NCBI GenBank assembly: GCA_048267165.1 | Contig: JBLWYD010000007.1 | Span: 45,540-109,539 of the forward strand | DNA: 64,000 nt | Reading direction: 5' to 3' | DNA from: PGYR01 sp048267165 | Lineage (GTDB): Bacteria; Bacteroidota; Ignavibacteria; Kapaibacteriales; UBA2268 | Shown: positions 51,903-61,251 of the stretch, one piece after another | Layout of the letters: the number at the start of each line of letters is the position of its first letter | How positions within the stretch are numbered: position 1 is the first letter of the stretch | Translations under genes and position numbers: made by a program | Notes under the pieces: model-generated | Told to the model about the DNA's origin: nothing | The model's input: only the letters and a program-made list of their open reading frames with translations | The model's database searches: none

Positions 51903-53974
51903 TATTACTGCTACTATCTGCTACGATAGTAACAGCACAGCCAGAAGCAGAGACTTGGTACTTTGGAATTGGTGCAGGTATTGACTTCACATCGGGTAAA
52001 CCCGAGATGATTTCGGGGCCACTGAAAACTAATGAAGGTTGTAGTATATTCTGCGATAGATTTGGCAATCCTATGTTCTTTACTGATGGACAGACTATCT
52101 GGAATCGTGAGAATAAAGTAATGCAAAACGGTACTGGCCTGATGGGACATCCATCATCTACACAGTCGGCAGTAGTAGTAGAAATTCCTAGTAATAAGAA
52201 TCTGTACTATGTAGTAACGGCTCTGAACGTCGGTCGTAATCAAGGTCTTAATTACTCACTAGTTGATATGAGTTTGGACAATGGACTTGGTGCAGTTGTA
52301 AATAAGAATGTAAATCTACACGATAGAATCCACGAAAAGATTACAGTATGTGCTACCCCCGATTACAAAACTTATTGGTTAATTACCACTGAGTATAACA
52401 CCAATAATTACTTAGCATATAGAATAGATTCCTCAGGCATTGACTCAATACCTGTTGTTTCCCCTATTGGCTCTAGTAAAGCTCCACTAATAGTAAACAA
52501 TTTCGGATATATAAAAGCTTCACCGAATAGTAAGTTTATAATCAATGCACATCAGAATGAACACAAACTTGAGCTATCTGATTTTGATTATAAAACAGGT
52601 AAGATTAAACTAATTGAAGAAATAGAATTGGGTGAAGGCTCGCTAACTTACGGACTAGAGTTTTCTCCTGATAGTAGAATAATATATGTCGGGTCTATAT
52701 TCCCCGAATCGAAAGTTTACCAGATACTTCATCCTGCTTTGATAGATGTTGATGATATCGAATTTTACGAGCTTGGCGGTTGGTCTGATGCGAATATACT
52801 AGGAGCATTGCAGCTAGGCCCAGATAAGAAATTATACATAACAAATGATGCTGATAGCACTTTGGGTGTAGTTAACTATCCATGGCTAATAGGTGATGAT
52901 GCTGATTATCAGAAAAAAGCACTCCAAACTTTACCGGGTACTTATACTACTCGTGGATTACCTAATTTCCTTACAAACTATTTCTATGACCCAATGCTTT
53001 GTGATGATTACCTATATACTGAAAAAGATGATGATACATCGAAAGTAAATTTAGTACAAGAGTTTCCTCCAGATGGTATTGATATCGGCTATGCTATTAG
53101 ATGGATGAAAGGAGCTCTTTGGTCAGAAGAACTAATACCGATTTCAGGCGGGTTTACTGCTGAGTTCCAAGTGCAACTTTCTAGAGGTGGTGAAGGTCCG
53201 AATATTACAAACAGAGGTGGTTCCGGCTTCGCATTCGTATTACAAACTAAAAGCGGCTATGAACTAGGTACCGGACAAGATGGACTTGCTTACGAAGGAT
53301 TAGAAAATTCATTTGTTATAGAGTTTGATCAGCATAAAGATACCCATGATGAAAATGGTAATCACTTAGCTGTGCTTTCTTCGCGTGGGAAAATAACTAC
53401 TGATTTTGCGGTAAATGGAATAAAAGCTACTGACAATATACCAGAGATTGAACCCGATAATAATCTGTATAAATGCCTTATAACATACCAGAACAGACAA
53501 CTAAAAATTTATGTTTCCCCTGAGAGCTACTATTTACTTCCTCAATTAGTTATCGATGATTTCGATATAGAAGAATTTATTGATTTGGACAAAGGTAGAG
53601 CATATATGGGTATTACTGCTGCTACTACTAATACATTCCAACAGACTACTTTGAAGTATTTCAGATATTGTTCGCAGCCAGTCAAAGAAGTTGGTACTAG
53701 CTCAGTGGCTATTAACAATATAACAGACTACAAGATGTTAATCAGCCCCAACCCTGCTATTGATAATATTGTGATTGATTTAGAAAGTCAATATGATGTT
53801 CAAGGATATAAGATATATAATCTGAAAGGTGGCATAGTAAGGCAAGAATCACTCGATTACACAAGGTTACAGAATCTAAAATTAGATGTGGGTAGTCTTA
53901 CAAATGGTGTCTATATTATTAAGTTGGAACTTGGAACTGGTGTAAAAACCGGTAAGTTTATAATAAACAAATAA
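51881..53974 (+). CDS. Cargo protein with propeller-like and L-type lectin domains and type IX sorting domain
   Basis: The 697-residue product has a signal peptide (cut after TVTAQ, near residue 19). Residues 25-370 are a repeat domain typical of gliding-motility-associated proteins (WYFGIGAGIDFTSGKPEMIS, PMFFTDGQTIWNRENKVMQNG, AVVVEIPSNKNLYYVVTALN). Residues about 385-610 look like an L-type (legume-like) lectin: GGSGFAFVLQTKSGYELGTG, NSFVIEFDQHKDTHDENGNHL (the Asp/His metal-site strand), YKCLITYQNRQLKIYVSP and AYMGITAATTNTFQQTTL. The last 75 residues are a sorting domain (MLISPNPAIDNIVIDL to KTGKFIINK). A surface carbohydrate-binding role is likely. Confidence 0.88.
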   Translation: MGIKTKIILLLLSATIVTAQPEAETWYFGIGAGIDFTSGKPEMISGPLKTNEGCSIFCDRFGNPMFFTDGQTIWNRENKVMQNGTGLMGHPSSTQSAVVVEIPSNKNLYYVVTALNVGRNQGLNYSLVDMSLDNGLGAVVNKNVNLHDRIHEKITVCATPDYKTYWLITTEYNTNNYLAYRIDSSGIDSIPVVSPIGSSKAPLIVNNFGYIKASPNSKFIINAHQNEHKLELSDFDYKTGKIKLIEEIELGEGSLTYGLEFSPDSRIIYVGSIFPESKVYQILHPALIDVDDIEFYELGGWSDANILGALQLGPDKKLYITNDADSTLGVVNYPWLIGDDADYQKKALQTLPGTYTTRGLPNFLTNYFYDPMLCDDYLYTEKDDDTSKVNLVQEFPPDGIDIGYAIRWMKGALWSEELIPISGGFTAEFQVQLSRGGEGPNITNRGGSGFAFVLQTKSGYELGTGQDGLAYEGLENSFVIEFDQHKDTHDENGNHLAVLSSRGKITTDFAVNGIKATDNIPEIEPDNNLYKCLITYQNRQLKIYVSPESYYLLPQLVIDDFDIEEFIDLDKGRAYMGITAATTNTFQQTTLKYFRYCSQPVKEVGTSSVAINNITDYKMLISPNPAIDNIVIDLESQYDVQGYKIYNLKGGIVRQESLDYTRLQNLKLDVGSLTNGVYIIKLELGTGVKTGKFIINK

Positions 53975-53984
53975 GACCTAACCA

Positions 53985-55028
53985 ATGAACATTTACAACC
54001 GAATTATACTGCTATTAGCGGCTATATCTCTTATTGCTTGCGGTAAAACCGACGAACAGCCCGAAGAAAAAACACAAGAAGTTAACGTATATACTCACCG
54101 ACACTATGACACAGACAAGCTGCTATTCAAGCAGTTCGAAGATGAGACTGGCATAAAAGTAAACGTGATAAACGCTAATGCTGATGAGTTAATAACTAGA
54201 ATGGAAAACGAAGGCGACCAATCTCCTGCCGATGTACTTATAACAGTTGATGCTGGGCGTTTGCATAATGCAAAAGAGAAAGGCTTATTGCAACCAGTAG
54301 AATCTGATTTGCTAAAGAAAAACGTACCTACTCACCTAAAAGATGATGATAACTATTGGTATGGATTGACTAAAAGAGCTCGGTTAATAGTTTATGCAAA
54401 AGATAGAGTAAAAGACGGTGAGCTAAAGAACTATTGGGATTTGACAAATAAGAAATACAAAGGAAAAGTATTAGTACGAGGAAGTAGTAATATTTACAAT
54501 CAGTCACTATTGGCTTCTTTCATAGCTCACTTCCCCGATAGTAACTATGCCGAGCAATGGGCGTTGGGTGTAGTGAACAATATGGCTCGTACACCGGCTG
54601 GTGGAGATAGAGACCAAGTGAAAGCAATAGCTGCTGGTTTGGGTGATATTGCAATCGTTAACTCATATTATATTGGGAATATGATAGAATCTGACGATCA
54701 ATCTGATAAAGATGCTGTTGCAACAGTGTCAATCCTATACCCAAATCAAGATGACAGAGGTACGCATATAAACGTATCTGGGGCAGGTGTAGCTAAGTAT
54801 AGTAAAAACAAAGAAAATGCGATTAAGTTTATCGAATTCCTTACTTCAAATAAAGCACAAGGACTTTTCTCTGAATCAAATTACGAATATCCTGTTAACC
54901 CCGAAGTAGAAGCTTCAAAGCTACTGAAATCGTGGGGCGAATTTAAAGAAGATGATATAAATTTATCTAAACTTGGCGAGTACAATACAGTGGCCGTAAA
55001 GCTATTCAACAAAGTTGGTTGGAAGTAA
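53985..55028 (+). CDS. Fe(III)-type ABC substrate-binding lipoprotein
   Basis: The 347-residue product has a lipobox at Cys19 (ISLIACGKTDE) and the two-lobe fold of FutA/FbpA proteins: VNVYTHRHYDTDKLLFKQFE, PADVLITVDAGRLHNAKEKG, YWYGLTKRARLIVYAKDRVK, VRGSSNIYNQSLLASFIAHF and the IVNSYYIGNM segment whose adjacent tyrosines coordinate ferric iron in the family. His/Tyr in the first motif are also ligand positions. It should capture Fe(III) in the periplasm. The permease and ATPase are absent from the window, so it is an orphan here. It follows the lectin gene by 10 bases. Confidence 0.92.
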   Translation: MNIYNRIILLLAAISLIACGKTDEQPEEKTQEVNVYTHRHYDTDKLLFKQFEDETGIKVNVINANADELITRMENEGDQSPADVLITVDAGRLHNAKEKGLLQPVESDLLKKNVPTHLKDDDNYWYGLTKRARLIVYAKDRVKDGELKNYWDLTNKKYKGKVLVRGSSNIYNQSLLASFIAHFPDSNYAEQWALGVVNNMARTPAGGDRDQVKAIAAGLGDIAIVNSYYIGNMIESDDQSDKDAVATVSILYPNQDDRGTHINVSGAGVAKYSKNKENAIKFIEFLTSNKAQGLFSESNYEYPVNPEVEASKLLKSWGEFKEDDINLSKLGEYNTVAVKLFNKVGWK

Positions 55029-55077
55029 TTCGCTAAAGTTATCTGAAAATTATTTCATTTTATATTTATTTTTCAAT

Positions 55078-55125
55078 AAAGTATTTGCTAATTTCGTCTA
55101 TGGAAAAAGTAAATACTTTTTTTTT
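55078..55125 (+). terminator. Possible intrinsic terminator
   Basis: A 9-bp AT-only stem (AAAGTATTT with AAATACTTT), a 24-base loop and a run of nine T. The weak stem makes it uncertain. It lies between the iron-binding gene and the BI-1 gene. Confidence 0.4.
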
Positions 55126-55142
55126 ATTATTAGAGGAAATAA

Positions 55143-55853
55143 ATGATAGATTATTCAGAAGAGCTAAAGCCAATACAAGGGCTTAGCCAAAGTCAAGTAC
55201 AAGCATCACAAGCCGCTTTCATGCAGAAAGTATATGGTTGGATGGTAGGTGGATTGGGTCTTACTGGCTTATTAGCTTATTATATCTTCGATAGTGGCAT
55301 ATGGATGTCGTTGGCACCTTACAATCTATTCATTGGACTTGCTACTTTAGGATTAGTATTTTTCTTATCATTCAGAATAGAAAAAATCTCGGCTAACACA
55401 GCAGCAGGTATATTCATAGCTTATGCAGCACTCAACGGTGTGTTATTCTCATCTATTTTCGCTGCCTATACTATGGGGTCTATTTACAATGCATTTTTCG
55501 TTAGTGCAGGGGCATTTGCGGCACTCAGCGTATATGGATTCACTACAAAGAAAGACTTATCGGCATTTGGCAAATTCTTATTTATGGGAGTAGTTGGTAT
55601 TATACTAGCAACTTTAGTTAACTCGTTCTTTGTACAAAGTTCTATGCTCGATTTAGGCGTTTCAGTACTAGGAGTTCTTATATTTGCTGGACTAACAGCT
55701 TACGACACACAAAGATTAAAAAATATGCACCACTACTATATGCAGAACAATGAGCTTGCTCAGAAAGGTGCTGTTATGGGAGCTCTTGCTCTTTACTTAG
55801 ACTTTATAAATATGTTCTTATTTATGCTTAGACTACTAGGCAGTAGAGATTAA
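55143..55853 (+). CDS. Bax inhibitor-1/YccA-family membrane protein
   Basis: A 236-residue inner-membrane protein with seven predicted helices, of the BI-1 family, whose bacterial members act in calcium leak or proteostasis of the membrane (YccA inhibits FtsH). Recognisable segments are FMQKVYGWMVGGLGLTGLLA, GIFIAYAALNGVLFSSIF, VSAGAFAALSVYGFTTKKDL and FAGLTAYDTQRLKNMH, with the Asp in helix 6 and Asp in the last helix LYLDFINMFLFMLRLLG conserved. A GAGG Shine-Dalgarno lies at 55133-55136. The next gene overlaps by TAATG, so they are coupled. Confidence 0.94.
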   Translation: MIDYSEELKPIQGLSQSQVQASQAAFMQKVYGWMVGGLGLTGLLAYYIFDSGIWMSLAPYNLFIGLATLGLVFFLSFRIEKISANTAAGIFIAYAALNGVLFSSIFAAYTMGSIYNAFFVSAGAFAALSVYGFTTKKDLSAFGKFLFMGVVGIILATLVNSFFVQSSMLDLGVSVLGVLIFAGLTAYDTQRLKNMHHYYMQNNELAQKGAVMGALALYLDFINMFLFMLRLLGSRD

Positions 55854-56725
55854 TGGACGAAATAGATGCGGCTTTTCTAGTAGAAGCTGAAAAACTATTA
55901 CAAGAAGGAAAATCGCGCGAAGCAGCGGTATTATGTACTCGGGGATTAGTTAAATACCCCGAGTATTATACAGCTTACGCGGTGCTTATTCGTGCCTTGG
56001 ATGCAATGGGCGATTATGTGCAGATGCAAGAAGTTTACGATAGTGCACCCAACGTTATAAAGCTTAACGTCAAAAATGAAAGACTAGCTCATATTCCGAA
56101 AAAGATTACCCCAACTGAACCAGAGATTACAGAGCCAACTCCTGAATTAGAAACAGAAGAAATCCAGAGTATGGATGTAGAATCTGAATCGGTTGAAGTG
56201 GAAGATGTAGAAATAGCTGATGATACTGAAGAGATACTCGATCATGCAATCGAGATTGAAACAATCGAAATTGAATCATTCGAGATTGGTACAGATGAAG
56301 ACGATACGGAGATAATCGAGGAAACCGAAGTTATAGATTTAGTCGAAGCGGAGATTGAAGAAGTCGAAGACTATGCCACTGAAGAAATAGAGTTAGAAGT
56401 AGAAAAGATAGACGAACAGGAAATAGAAGAGCTAGAGGACGTAGAAGAAATCAGCCCGGATTTGGAAAAAGACATCCATAAAGCAATCAGAAATGATGAG
56501 TTAAACCCCGAAGTTGTATCAGACCTAACTAAGAGTGAAAGAGAAGAGCAAGAAGAAATAGATATAAAAGAGACTCTGACTCTTGCCAAAATATACGAAC
56601 AACAAGACGCTTTCTTAGAAGCGCTAATAATCTATAAGCAACTACAAGAAATAACTGCTGATAAATCAAAATACGCAGACAAAATCCTCGAATTGCAAAC
56701 CCTAGTAGATGAAGAGAAAAAGTAA
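55853..56725 (+). CDS. Acidic TPR-like protein
   Basis: The 290-residue product has a TPR-like N-terminus (EAEKLLQEGKSREAAVLCTR, then YYTAYAVLIRALDAMGDY), a very acidic low-complexity middle part from about residue 75 to 225 made mostly of Glu, Ile, Val and Asp (EIETIEIESFEIGTDEDDTE), and a C-terminal TPR (TLAKIYEQQDAFLEALIIYK). No signal peptide or membrane span is seen, so it is cytosolic. TPR parts suggest protein contacts, and the acidic spacer could be a flexible linker or a metal/basic-protein binding arm. It is coupled to the BI-1 gene. Confidence 0.82.
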   Translation: MDEIDAAFLVEAEKLLQEGKSREAAVLCTRGLVKYPEYYTAYAVLIRALDAMGDYVQMQEVYDSAPNVIKLNVKNERLAHIPKKITPTEPEITEPTPELETEEIQSMDVESESVEVEDVEIADDTEEILDHAIEIETIEIESFEIGTDEDDTEIIEETEVIDLVEAEIEEVEDYATEEIELEVEKIDEQEIEELEDVEEISPDLEKDIHKAIRNDELNPEVVSDLTKSEREEQEEIDIKETLTLAKIYEQQDAFLEALIIYKQLQEITADKSKYADKILELQTLVDEEKK

Positions 56726-56833
56726 AACCTTTTTACTTTAATTCATACAATACTCATTTTGAACAATTAAAATTAATTTCGCTTTAATTCGTGTTATGCA
56801 CGTTACAAAAAATCACAAGCAACTGAGCACTAA

Positions 56834-58243
56834 TTGAAAGATATAAAACCGAAAGAAAACCGAGCCAAATTCACCTCTGGCGATGTAGGAAAACAATTAT
56901 TATTCGGAGCTATACCGATGACAATCGGCATAGGTGCCGCTATCGGGTTCAACTTCGTTGATACAGTATTCATAGCCAAATTAGGCGTAAAGCAACTGGC
57001 AGCAATCACATATACTTTCCCTATGGTATTTGTGGTTATAGGTATAGCAATGGGTTTGGGTATAGGAGCTACTGCTGTTATTTCCAAAGCTATTGGAGAA
57101 GGTGACGACCATAGAGTAAAGCGTTTGGCAACGGACTCTATAATACTAGCACTAATCGTTACTGCTATCACTATCATAATCGGTATAGTGTTCATAGACC
57201 CATTGTTCAAGTCGATGGGGGCAGACGATTCGACTATGGTATATATACGGGAGTATATGTATATATGGCTTCCGGGGACTATATTCCTCATAGTGCCAAT
57301 GGTCGGTAACTACGCCATACGTGCCACTGGCGATATCAAAACTCCAAGCTATATTATGCTAGTCGCCGTAGGTATTAATATTATACTCGACCCGATTTTC
57401 ATTTTCGGATGGGGCCCCGTACCAGCTATGGGAATACAAGGTGCAGCTATTGCAACTCTAATAGGTAGGATAGTAACGCTAATAGTAGCATTCAGGTTAT
57501 TATATTTCAAATATGATATGATTACCTTCGAAATACCTTCATTCAAAGAAATGATGGATTCATGGAAAGAGATACTACATGTCGGTTTACCAACCGCAGC
57601 AAGTAATGTTATATTACCCGCTGGATTTGGGATAATCATTGACTTCACATCTGACTATGGCGAGGCGGCTGTTGCAGCACTCGGAGCAGCATCACGTATA
57701 GAATCGCTAGTACTAACAGTGTTCATGGCAACTGCGGCTGTACTTAGTCCATTTATAGGGCAGAACTGGGGTGCTTTGAAGTTTGATAGAATTGATAAAG
57801 CATTCAAATTAGCAATTACTTTCTGTTTCGTATGGGGAGCAGCTATGATTGGATTCTTCGAGCTATTCAAAGAGCCAATATCATGGTTCGTAAAGTCCGA
57901 CCCAGCAGTAGTAGAAGTTATGGTGCTTTACTTGAGTATAACTCCTTTCGCTATGGCTTTCAGGGGAATATTGATGATTAGTACGACTTCACTCAATGTA
58001 CTAAAACGACCACTAGAATCAGCAGCATTGACTATTGGATATATGTTCGTATTCTTCGTACCATTGGCTTATTTTGGCTCTAAGTACTTTGGTTTATTAG
58101 GTATATTCTGGTCATTAGTTATTGGTGCTGTAGTAACGGCTATCATCGGCTATTTCACTCTGCAATTTAGATACGCCCAAATAAAAGCGAAGGGCGAAAT
58201 ACAGATTGAAGAAAACGAAGTGGAAGTAGCGATTGTGGAGTAG
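56834..58243 (+). CDS. MATE-family efflux transporter
   Basis: A 469-residue cation-coupled multidrug exporter in the inner membrane with twelve predicted helices and the internal two-fold repeat. Family features are GDVGKQLLFGAIPMTIGIGA at the start, NFVDTVFIAKLGVKQLAAIT, GLGIGATAVISKAIGEGD, PAMGIQGAAIATLIGR and GIIIDFTSDYGEAAVAALGA. The start codon is TTG at 56834; the first ATG (residue 33) would remove part of helix 1. The 108-base upstream gap holds no clear promoter. The C-terminus is acidic (IQIEENEVEVAIVE). Substrate unknown. Confidence 0.93.
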   Translation: MKDIKPKENRAKFTSGDVGKQLLFGAIPMTIGIGAAIGFNFVDTVFIAKLGVKQLAAITYTFPMVFVVIGIAMGLGIGATAVISKAIGEGDDHRVKRLATDSIILALIVTAITIIIGIVFIDPLFKSMGADDSTMVYIREYMYIWLPGTIFLIVPMVGNYAIRATGDIKTPSYIMLVAVGINIILDPIFIFGWGPVPAMGIQGAAIATLIGRIVTLIVAFRLLYFKYDMITFEIPSFKEMMDSWKEILHVGLPTAASNVILPAGFGIIIDFTSDYGEAAVAALGAASRIESLVLTVFMATAAVLSPFIGQNWGALKFDRIDKAFKLAITFCFVWGAAMIGFFELFKEPISWFVKSDPAVVEVMVLYLSITPFAMAFRGILMISTTSLNVLKRPLESAALTIGYMFVFFVPLAYFGSKYFGLLGIFWSLVIGAVVTAIIGYFTLQFRYAQIKAKGEIQIEENEVEVAIVE

Positions 58244-58275
58244 GTGGTTGCGATGGTGGTATTTAAATGAAATCT

Positions 58276-59607
58276 TCACTCCACCACCACCAACTTACCA
58301 GTAAACTCTACTCCATTATTCTTGGAGATAGTGTAAAAGTAAACCCCATTAGTGAGGTCTATCAACTCGACTGGTTCGAAGACGAAGCCAAAGCTAGATT
58401 TTACATCTCTTGTCATTAAATACTGACCAGAGCTGTTGTATAAGCTAAAACTATAAGTAGCGTAGGATTCATCGTTTATAGCTATTTCAAGGTTTTTGCC
58501 CGACTGATAAACTCTGAACTTATTAACTGAGCTTAACTCTTCTACATCTGTAACTGTCTCTAGTCTATAAAAGCCTGTTGAATTTGCTCCATATATCGGA
58601 TATTCTCCTGCCCATGTAATCTCAGGAACAATGTTATTGAACTCTGAAAGTAAAGGATGCTGAAACCAAGAGTCGCCTCCATCTAAAGTCTCAAGTATCT
58701 TGCCCCAATTTCCAACAGCAATTCCATGATTATTATCTTTAAAAGAGAGTCTAACCAGTCCAAATCCTGGATTGTTCAATTGATCCATTAACTTACGCCA
58801 TGTTTTCCCTCTATCGGTTGACTTCCAAATTAAGTCTTTTGAAAAACTATTAACACCTGTAAATTGGTGGCCGCAAGCATAAATTAAACTATCATTTACA
58901 AAGTGTAAATCGTTTATACTCTTATTTCTTTCACCTATTGGTATTTCTTCTCCAACATTGTATTGACTCCACTCATCGTTAGGGATATTGTACTTCATAA
59001 AAATATCTGAATCTGCATAAAATTTAATTAGAGCAATATTATTGGAATCAATAAAATACATTGGGCCGCCAGAAAAGACGGAGTCAGGTCGATCTATAAT
59101 TGTATATGTTTCCCAGTTATCTGAAGTGTACAGAAGATAAGGTAGCGTTATAGCAGCTCCAATTTTATTAGTAAACATTGTAATATCATAGAACCTTTTA
59201 ACATTATTTACTTTATAAAGTTCTTCAAAGTATTTTCTTTCAAATGACATACCACCGTCTATACTTTTATCGATTACAGCACCATCAGTAAAAATCATAT
59301 ATAGATTTAAAGAATCAAAAATGAAGGATTGATATGCAGTTCTTATTGTATTATAAACAGGATTATACCTATCGAATGAAGAAAATTCAAACCAAGAATT
59401 ACCTTGATTCGAGGATTTGTATATTCTATTAAAATCAAATGTATTAACAATAGCAATACAATTCAAAGAATCAATACAACCAAGCTTAGCCAACTGATGA
59501 AGTTCTTCGGGCATATACTTTAACTTCCATTCTTTCTCAGCTTGTGAGTTAATCACACTGAGTAGGATGAATACTATTATTAGAATATATTTCATGATTA
59601 TCTTCAC
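58276..59607 (-). CDS. BNR/Ycf48-like propeller cargo protein with type IX sorting domain (tandem paralog 1)
   Basis: The 443-residue product has a signal peptide (cut after VINSQA, near residue 23), about 340 residues of BNR/Ycf48-like repeats (IYKSSNQGNSWFEF, LIWKSTDRGKTWRKLMDQL, GIAVGNWGKILETLDGGDSW) and a C-terminal segment of about 70 residues that ends VYFYTISKNNGVEFTGKLVV. This end resembles a type IX sorting domain, although it lacks the classical YPNP start (it has FRVYQSGKNLEIAIN). The paralog upstream overlaps its start by ATGA. Long blocks are shared with the paralog at both protein and DNA level. It may bind or help assemble envelope complexes; Ycf48 itself is a photosystem assembly factor. 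Confidence 0.87.
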   Translation of the reverse strand: MKIIMKYILIIVFILLSVINSQAEKEWKLKYMPEELHQLAKLGCIDSLNCIAIVNTFDFNRIYKSSNQGNSWFEFSSFDRYNPVYNTIRTAYQSFIFDSLNLYMIFTDGAVIDKSIDGGMSFERKYFEELYKVNNVKRFYDITMFTNKIGAAITLPYLLYTSDNWETYTIIDRPDSVFSGGPMYFIDSNNIALIKFYADSDIFMKYNIPNDEWSQYNVGEEIPIGERNKSINDLHFVNDSLIYACGHQFTGVNSFSKDLIWKSTDRGKTWRKLMDQLNNPGFGLVRLSFKDNNHGIAVGNWGKILETLDGGDSWFQHPLLSEFNNIVPEITWAGEYPIYGANSTGFYRLETVTDVEELSSVNKFRVYQSGKNLEIAINDESYATYSFSLYNSSGQYLMTRDVKSSFGFVFEPVELIDLTNGVYFYTISKNNGVEFTGKLVVVE

Positions 59608-60923
59608 TCCACCACCACCAACTTACCCGTAAACTCAACTCCATTATTCTTAGAGATAGTGTAATAGTAAACCCCACTTGTGAGGTCTATCAACTCGACT
59701 GGTTCGAATACAAAGCCGAAACTAGACTTTATACCTCTTGTCATTAAAGACTGACCTGAGCTGTTGTATAAGCTAAAACTGTATGAAGAATGTGATTCAT
59801 CGTTTATAGCAATTTCTAGATTCTTACCCGACTGAAAGACCCTAAACTTTTCATCTGAGCTTAGCTCTTCTACATCTGTTACTGTTTCTAGTCGGAATAT
59901 ACCGATTACATCTGCTGAATATATAGGGTAACTACCAGCCCACGCTATTTCTGTACCAATTTGAACTAATTCCTTTTCGACTGGATATTGAAACCATGAT
60001 TCACCCCCATCTGTTGTCTCAAATATTTTACCCCAATTACCAACAGCAATTCCATGATTTTCATTCCGAAAAGCAATTCTTCTCATTCCGAAACCAGGGT
60101 CATTAAGTTGATCCATTAACTTACGCCAAGTTTTCCCTCTATCGGTTGACTTCCAAATTAAATCTTTTGAAAAACTATTTACACCTATAAATTGGTGGCC
60201 GCAAGCATAGATAATTGTATCATTTACAAAGTAAATATCGGTTAAACTTCTGTTCATGTCTCCTTTTGGTAACGGTTCACCTACATTATACTCACTCCAT
60301 TCATCATTTGGAATATTATAATTCATAAATACGTCAGAATTAGCTATAAATTTCAGAACAGCTATATTATTTGAATCTACAAAAAATATGGGGTCACCAG
60401 AGAATATAGAATCTGGTCTAGGTACTAATGTATAAGTTTCCCAATTGTCATGGGTATATATAAGATGTGTTCTAGTTATTCCAGCACCAATATTGTTAGT
60501 AAACATTGTTAAAGCATAAAGTCTCTCAACAGAATTTAGCTTATATAATTCTTCAAAGAAAACCCTCTTGAATGTTTTACCTGCATCAGAACTTTTTTCT
60601 ATTACAGCTCCGTCTATAAAATTCAAGTAAAGGTTTAACGAATCATAAGCAAGGCAGCGATACGAGGTTATGATACTATCATAAATAGGCTGACTTCTAT
60701 TAAAAGTAGAAAATTTAGACCAACTATTTCCTTGGTCTGAAGACTTGTAAATTGTATTATGAAAAACAGAGTTTACAAAAGCAAAACAGTTATTGGAATC
60801 AATACAACTTAGTTCTGCAAAACCAGCGGTTGGCTCTGGAATAAGTTTTGATACCCATCTCTTCTCAGCATGGGTGTTAACCACACTGAGAAAGATGAAT
60901 GATATTATAAAAATGAATTTCAT
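59604..60923 (-). CDS. BNR/Ycf48-like propeller cargo protein with type IX sorting domain (tandem paralog 2)
   Basis: The 439-residue product has a signal peptide (MKFIFIISFIFLSVVNTHA) and the same BNR repeats (IYKSSDQGNSWSKF, LIWKSTDRGKTWRKLMDQL, GIAVGNWGKIFETTDGGESW). The segment from about residue 240 to 285 and the last 80 residues are almost identical to the neighbour, including KFRVFQSGKNLEIAINDES against KFRVYQSGKNLEIAINDES. Other parts are only moderately alike. It is first in the pair, with the second gene beginning 4 bases inside its stop. A tandem duplication, with later exchange between copies, is the simplest history. Confidence 0.87.
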   Translation of the reverse strand: MKFIFIISFIFLSVVNTHAEKRWVSKLIPEPTAGFAELSCIDSNNCFAFVNSVFHNTIYKSSDQGNSWSKFSTFNRSQPIYDSIITSYRCLAYDSLNLYLNFIDGAVIEKSSDAGKTFKRVFFEELYKLNSVERLYALTMFTNNIGAGITRTHLIYTHDNWETYTLVPRPDSIFSGDPIFFVDSNNIAVLKFIANSDVFMNYNIPNDEWSEYNVGEPLPKGDMNRSLTDIYFVNDTIIYACGHQFIGVNSFSKDLIWKSTDRGKTWRKLMDQLNDPGFGMRRIAFRNENHGIAVGNWGKIFETTDGGESWFQYPVEKELVQIGTEIAWAGSYPIYSADVIGIFRLETVTDVEELSSDEKFRVFQSGKNLEIAINDESHSSYSFSLYNSSGQSLMTRGIKSSFGFVFEPVELIDLTSGVYYYTISKNNGVEFTGKLVVVE

Positions 60924-61251
60924 TTTATTTCACGACTTGAATTGTCTGTGTGTCTTAAGTATAACTGGTTTATTCATATAGTAAATTAACTATTTATTTT
61001 GGGTTTATCAAATGATAATTAAGGGTAGTTAAAATCAGTTTCATTGGGGTTGACCACGTTTCTGAAAACTCCCAGCTCTGTGCTCTTTGTATTAAAACAA
61101 ACATGATGACTGATTCTTAAAAATTGAGATGGTATAAACATTTGGTATAAACCCACTAACACCTTGAAAATTTAGGGTGGCTTAAAGTTGAAATTTTTAG
61201 TATATTAGGCGTATTTTAATAACGAAACTCACTTAATTACTCGGATTTGAT
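60924..61251. other. 328-base intergenic gap between divergent genes
   Basis: No gene or RNA recognised. It must hold promoters for both directions. TTAGTATATTAGGCGTATTT (61197-61216) is close to the stretch upstream of the 35328 gene (TAGTATATTAGTAGTAC), but has no good -33/-7 match. A degenerate family B repeat lies at 61149-61182. Confidence 0.5.
61149..61182 (-). repeat. Degenerate family B repeat
   Basis: AACCCACTAACACCTTGAAA then ATTTAGGGTGGCT reads in reverse as AGCCACCCTAAATTTT then CAAGGTG, a decayed form of the AGCCCCCTTAAATTTTAAGG repeat. Confidence 0.5.
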
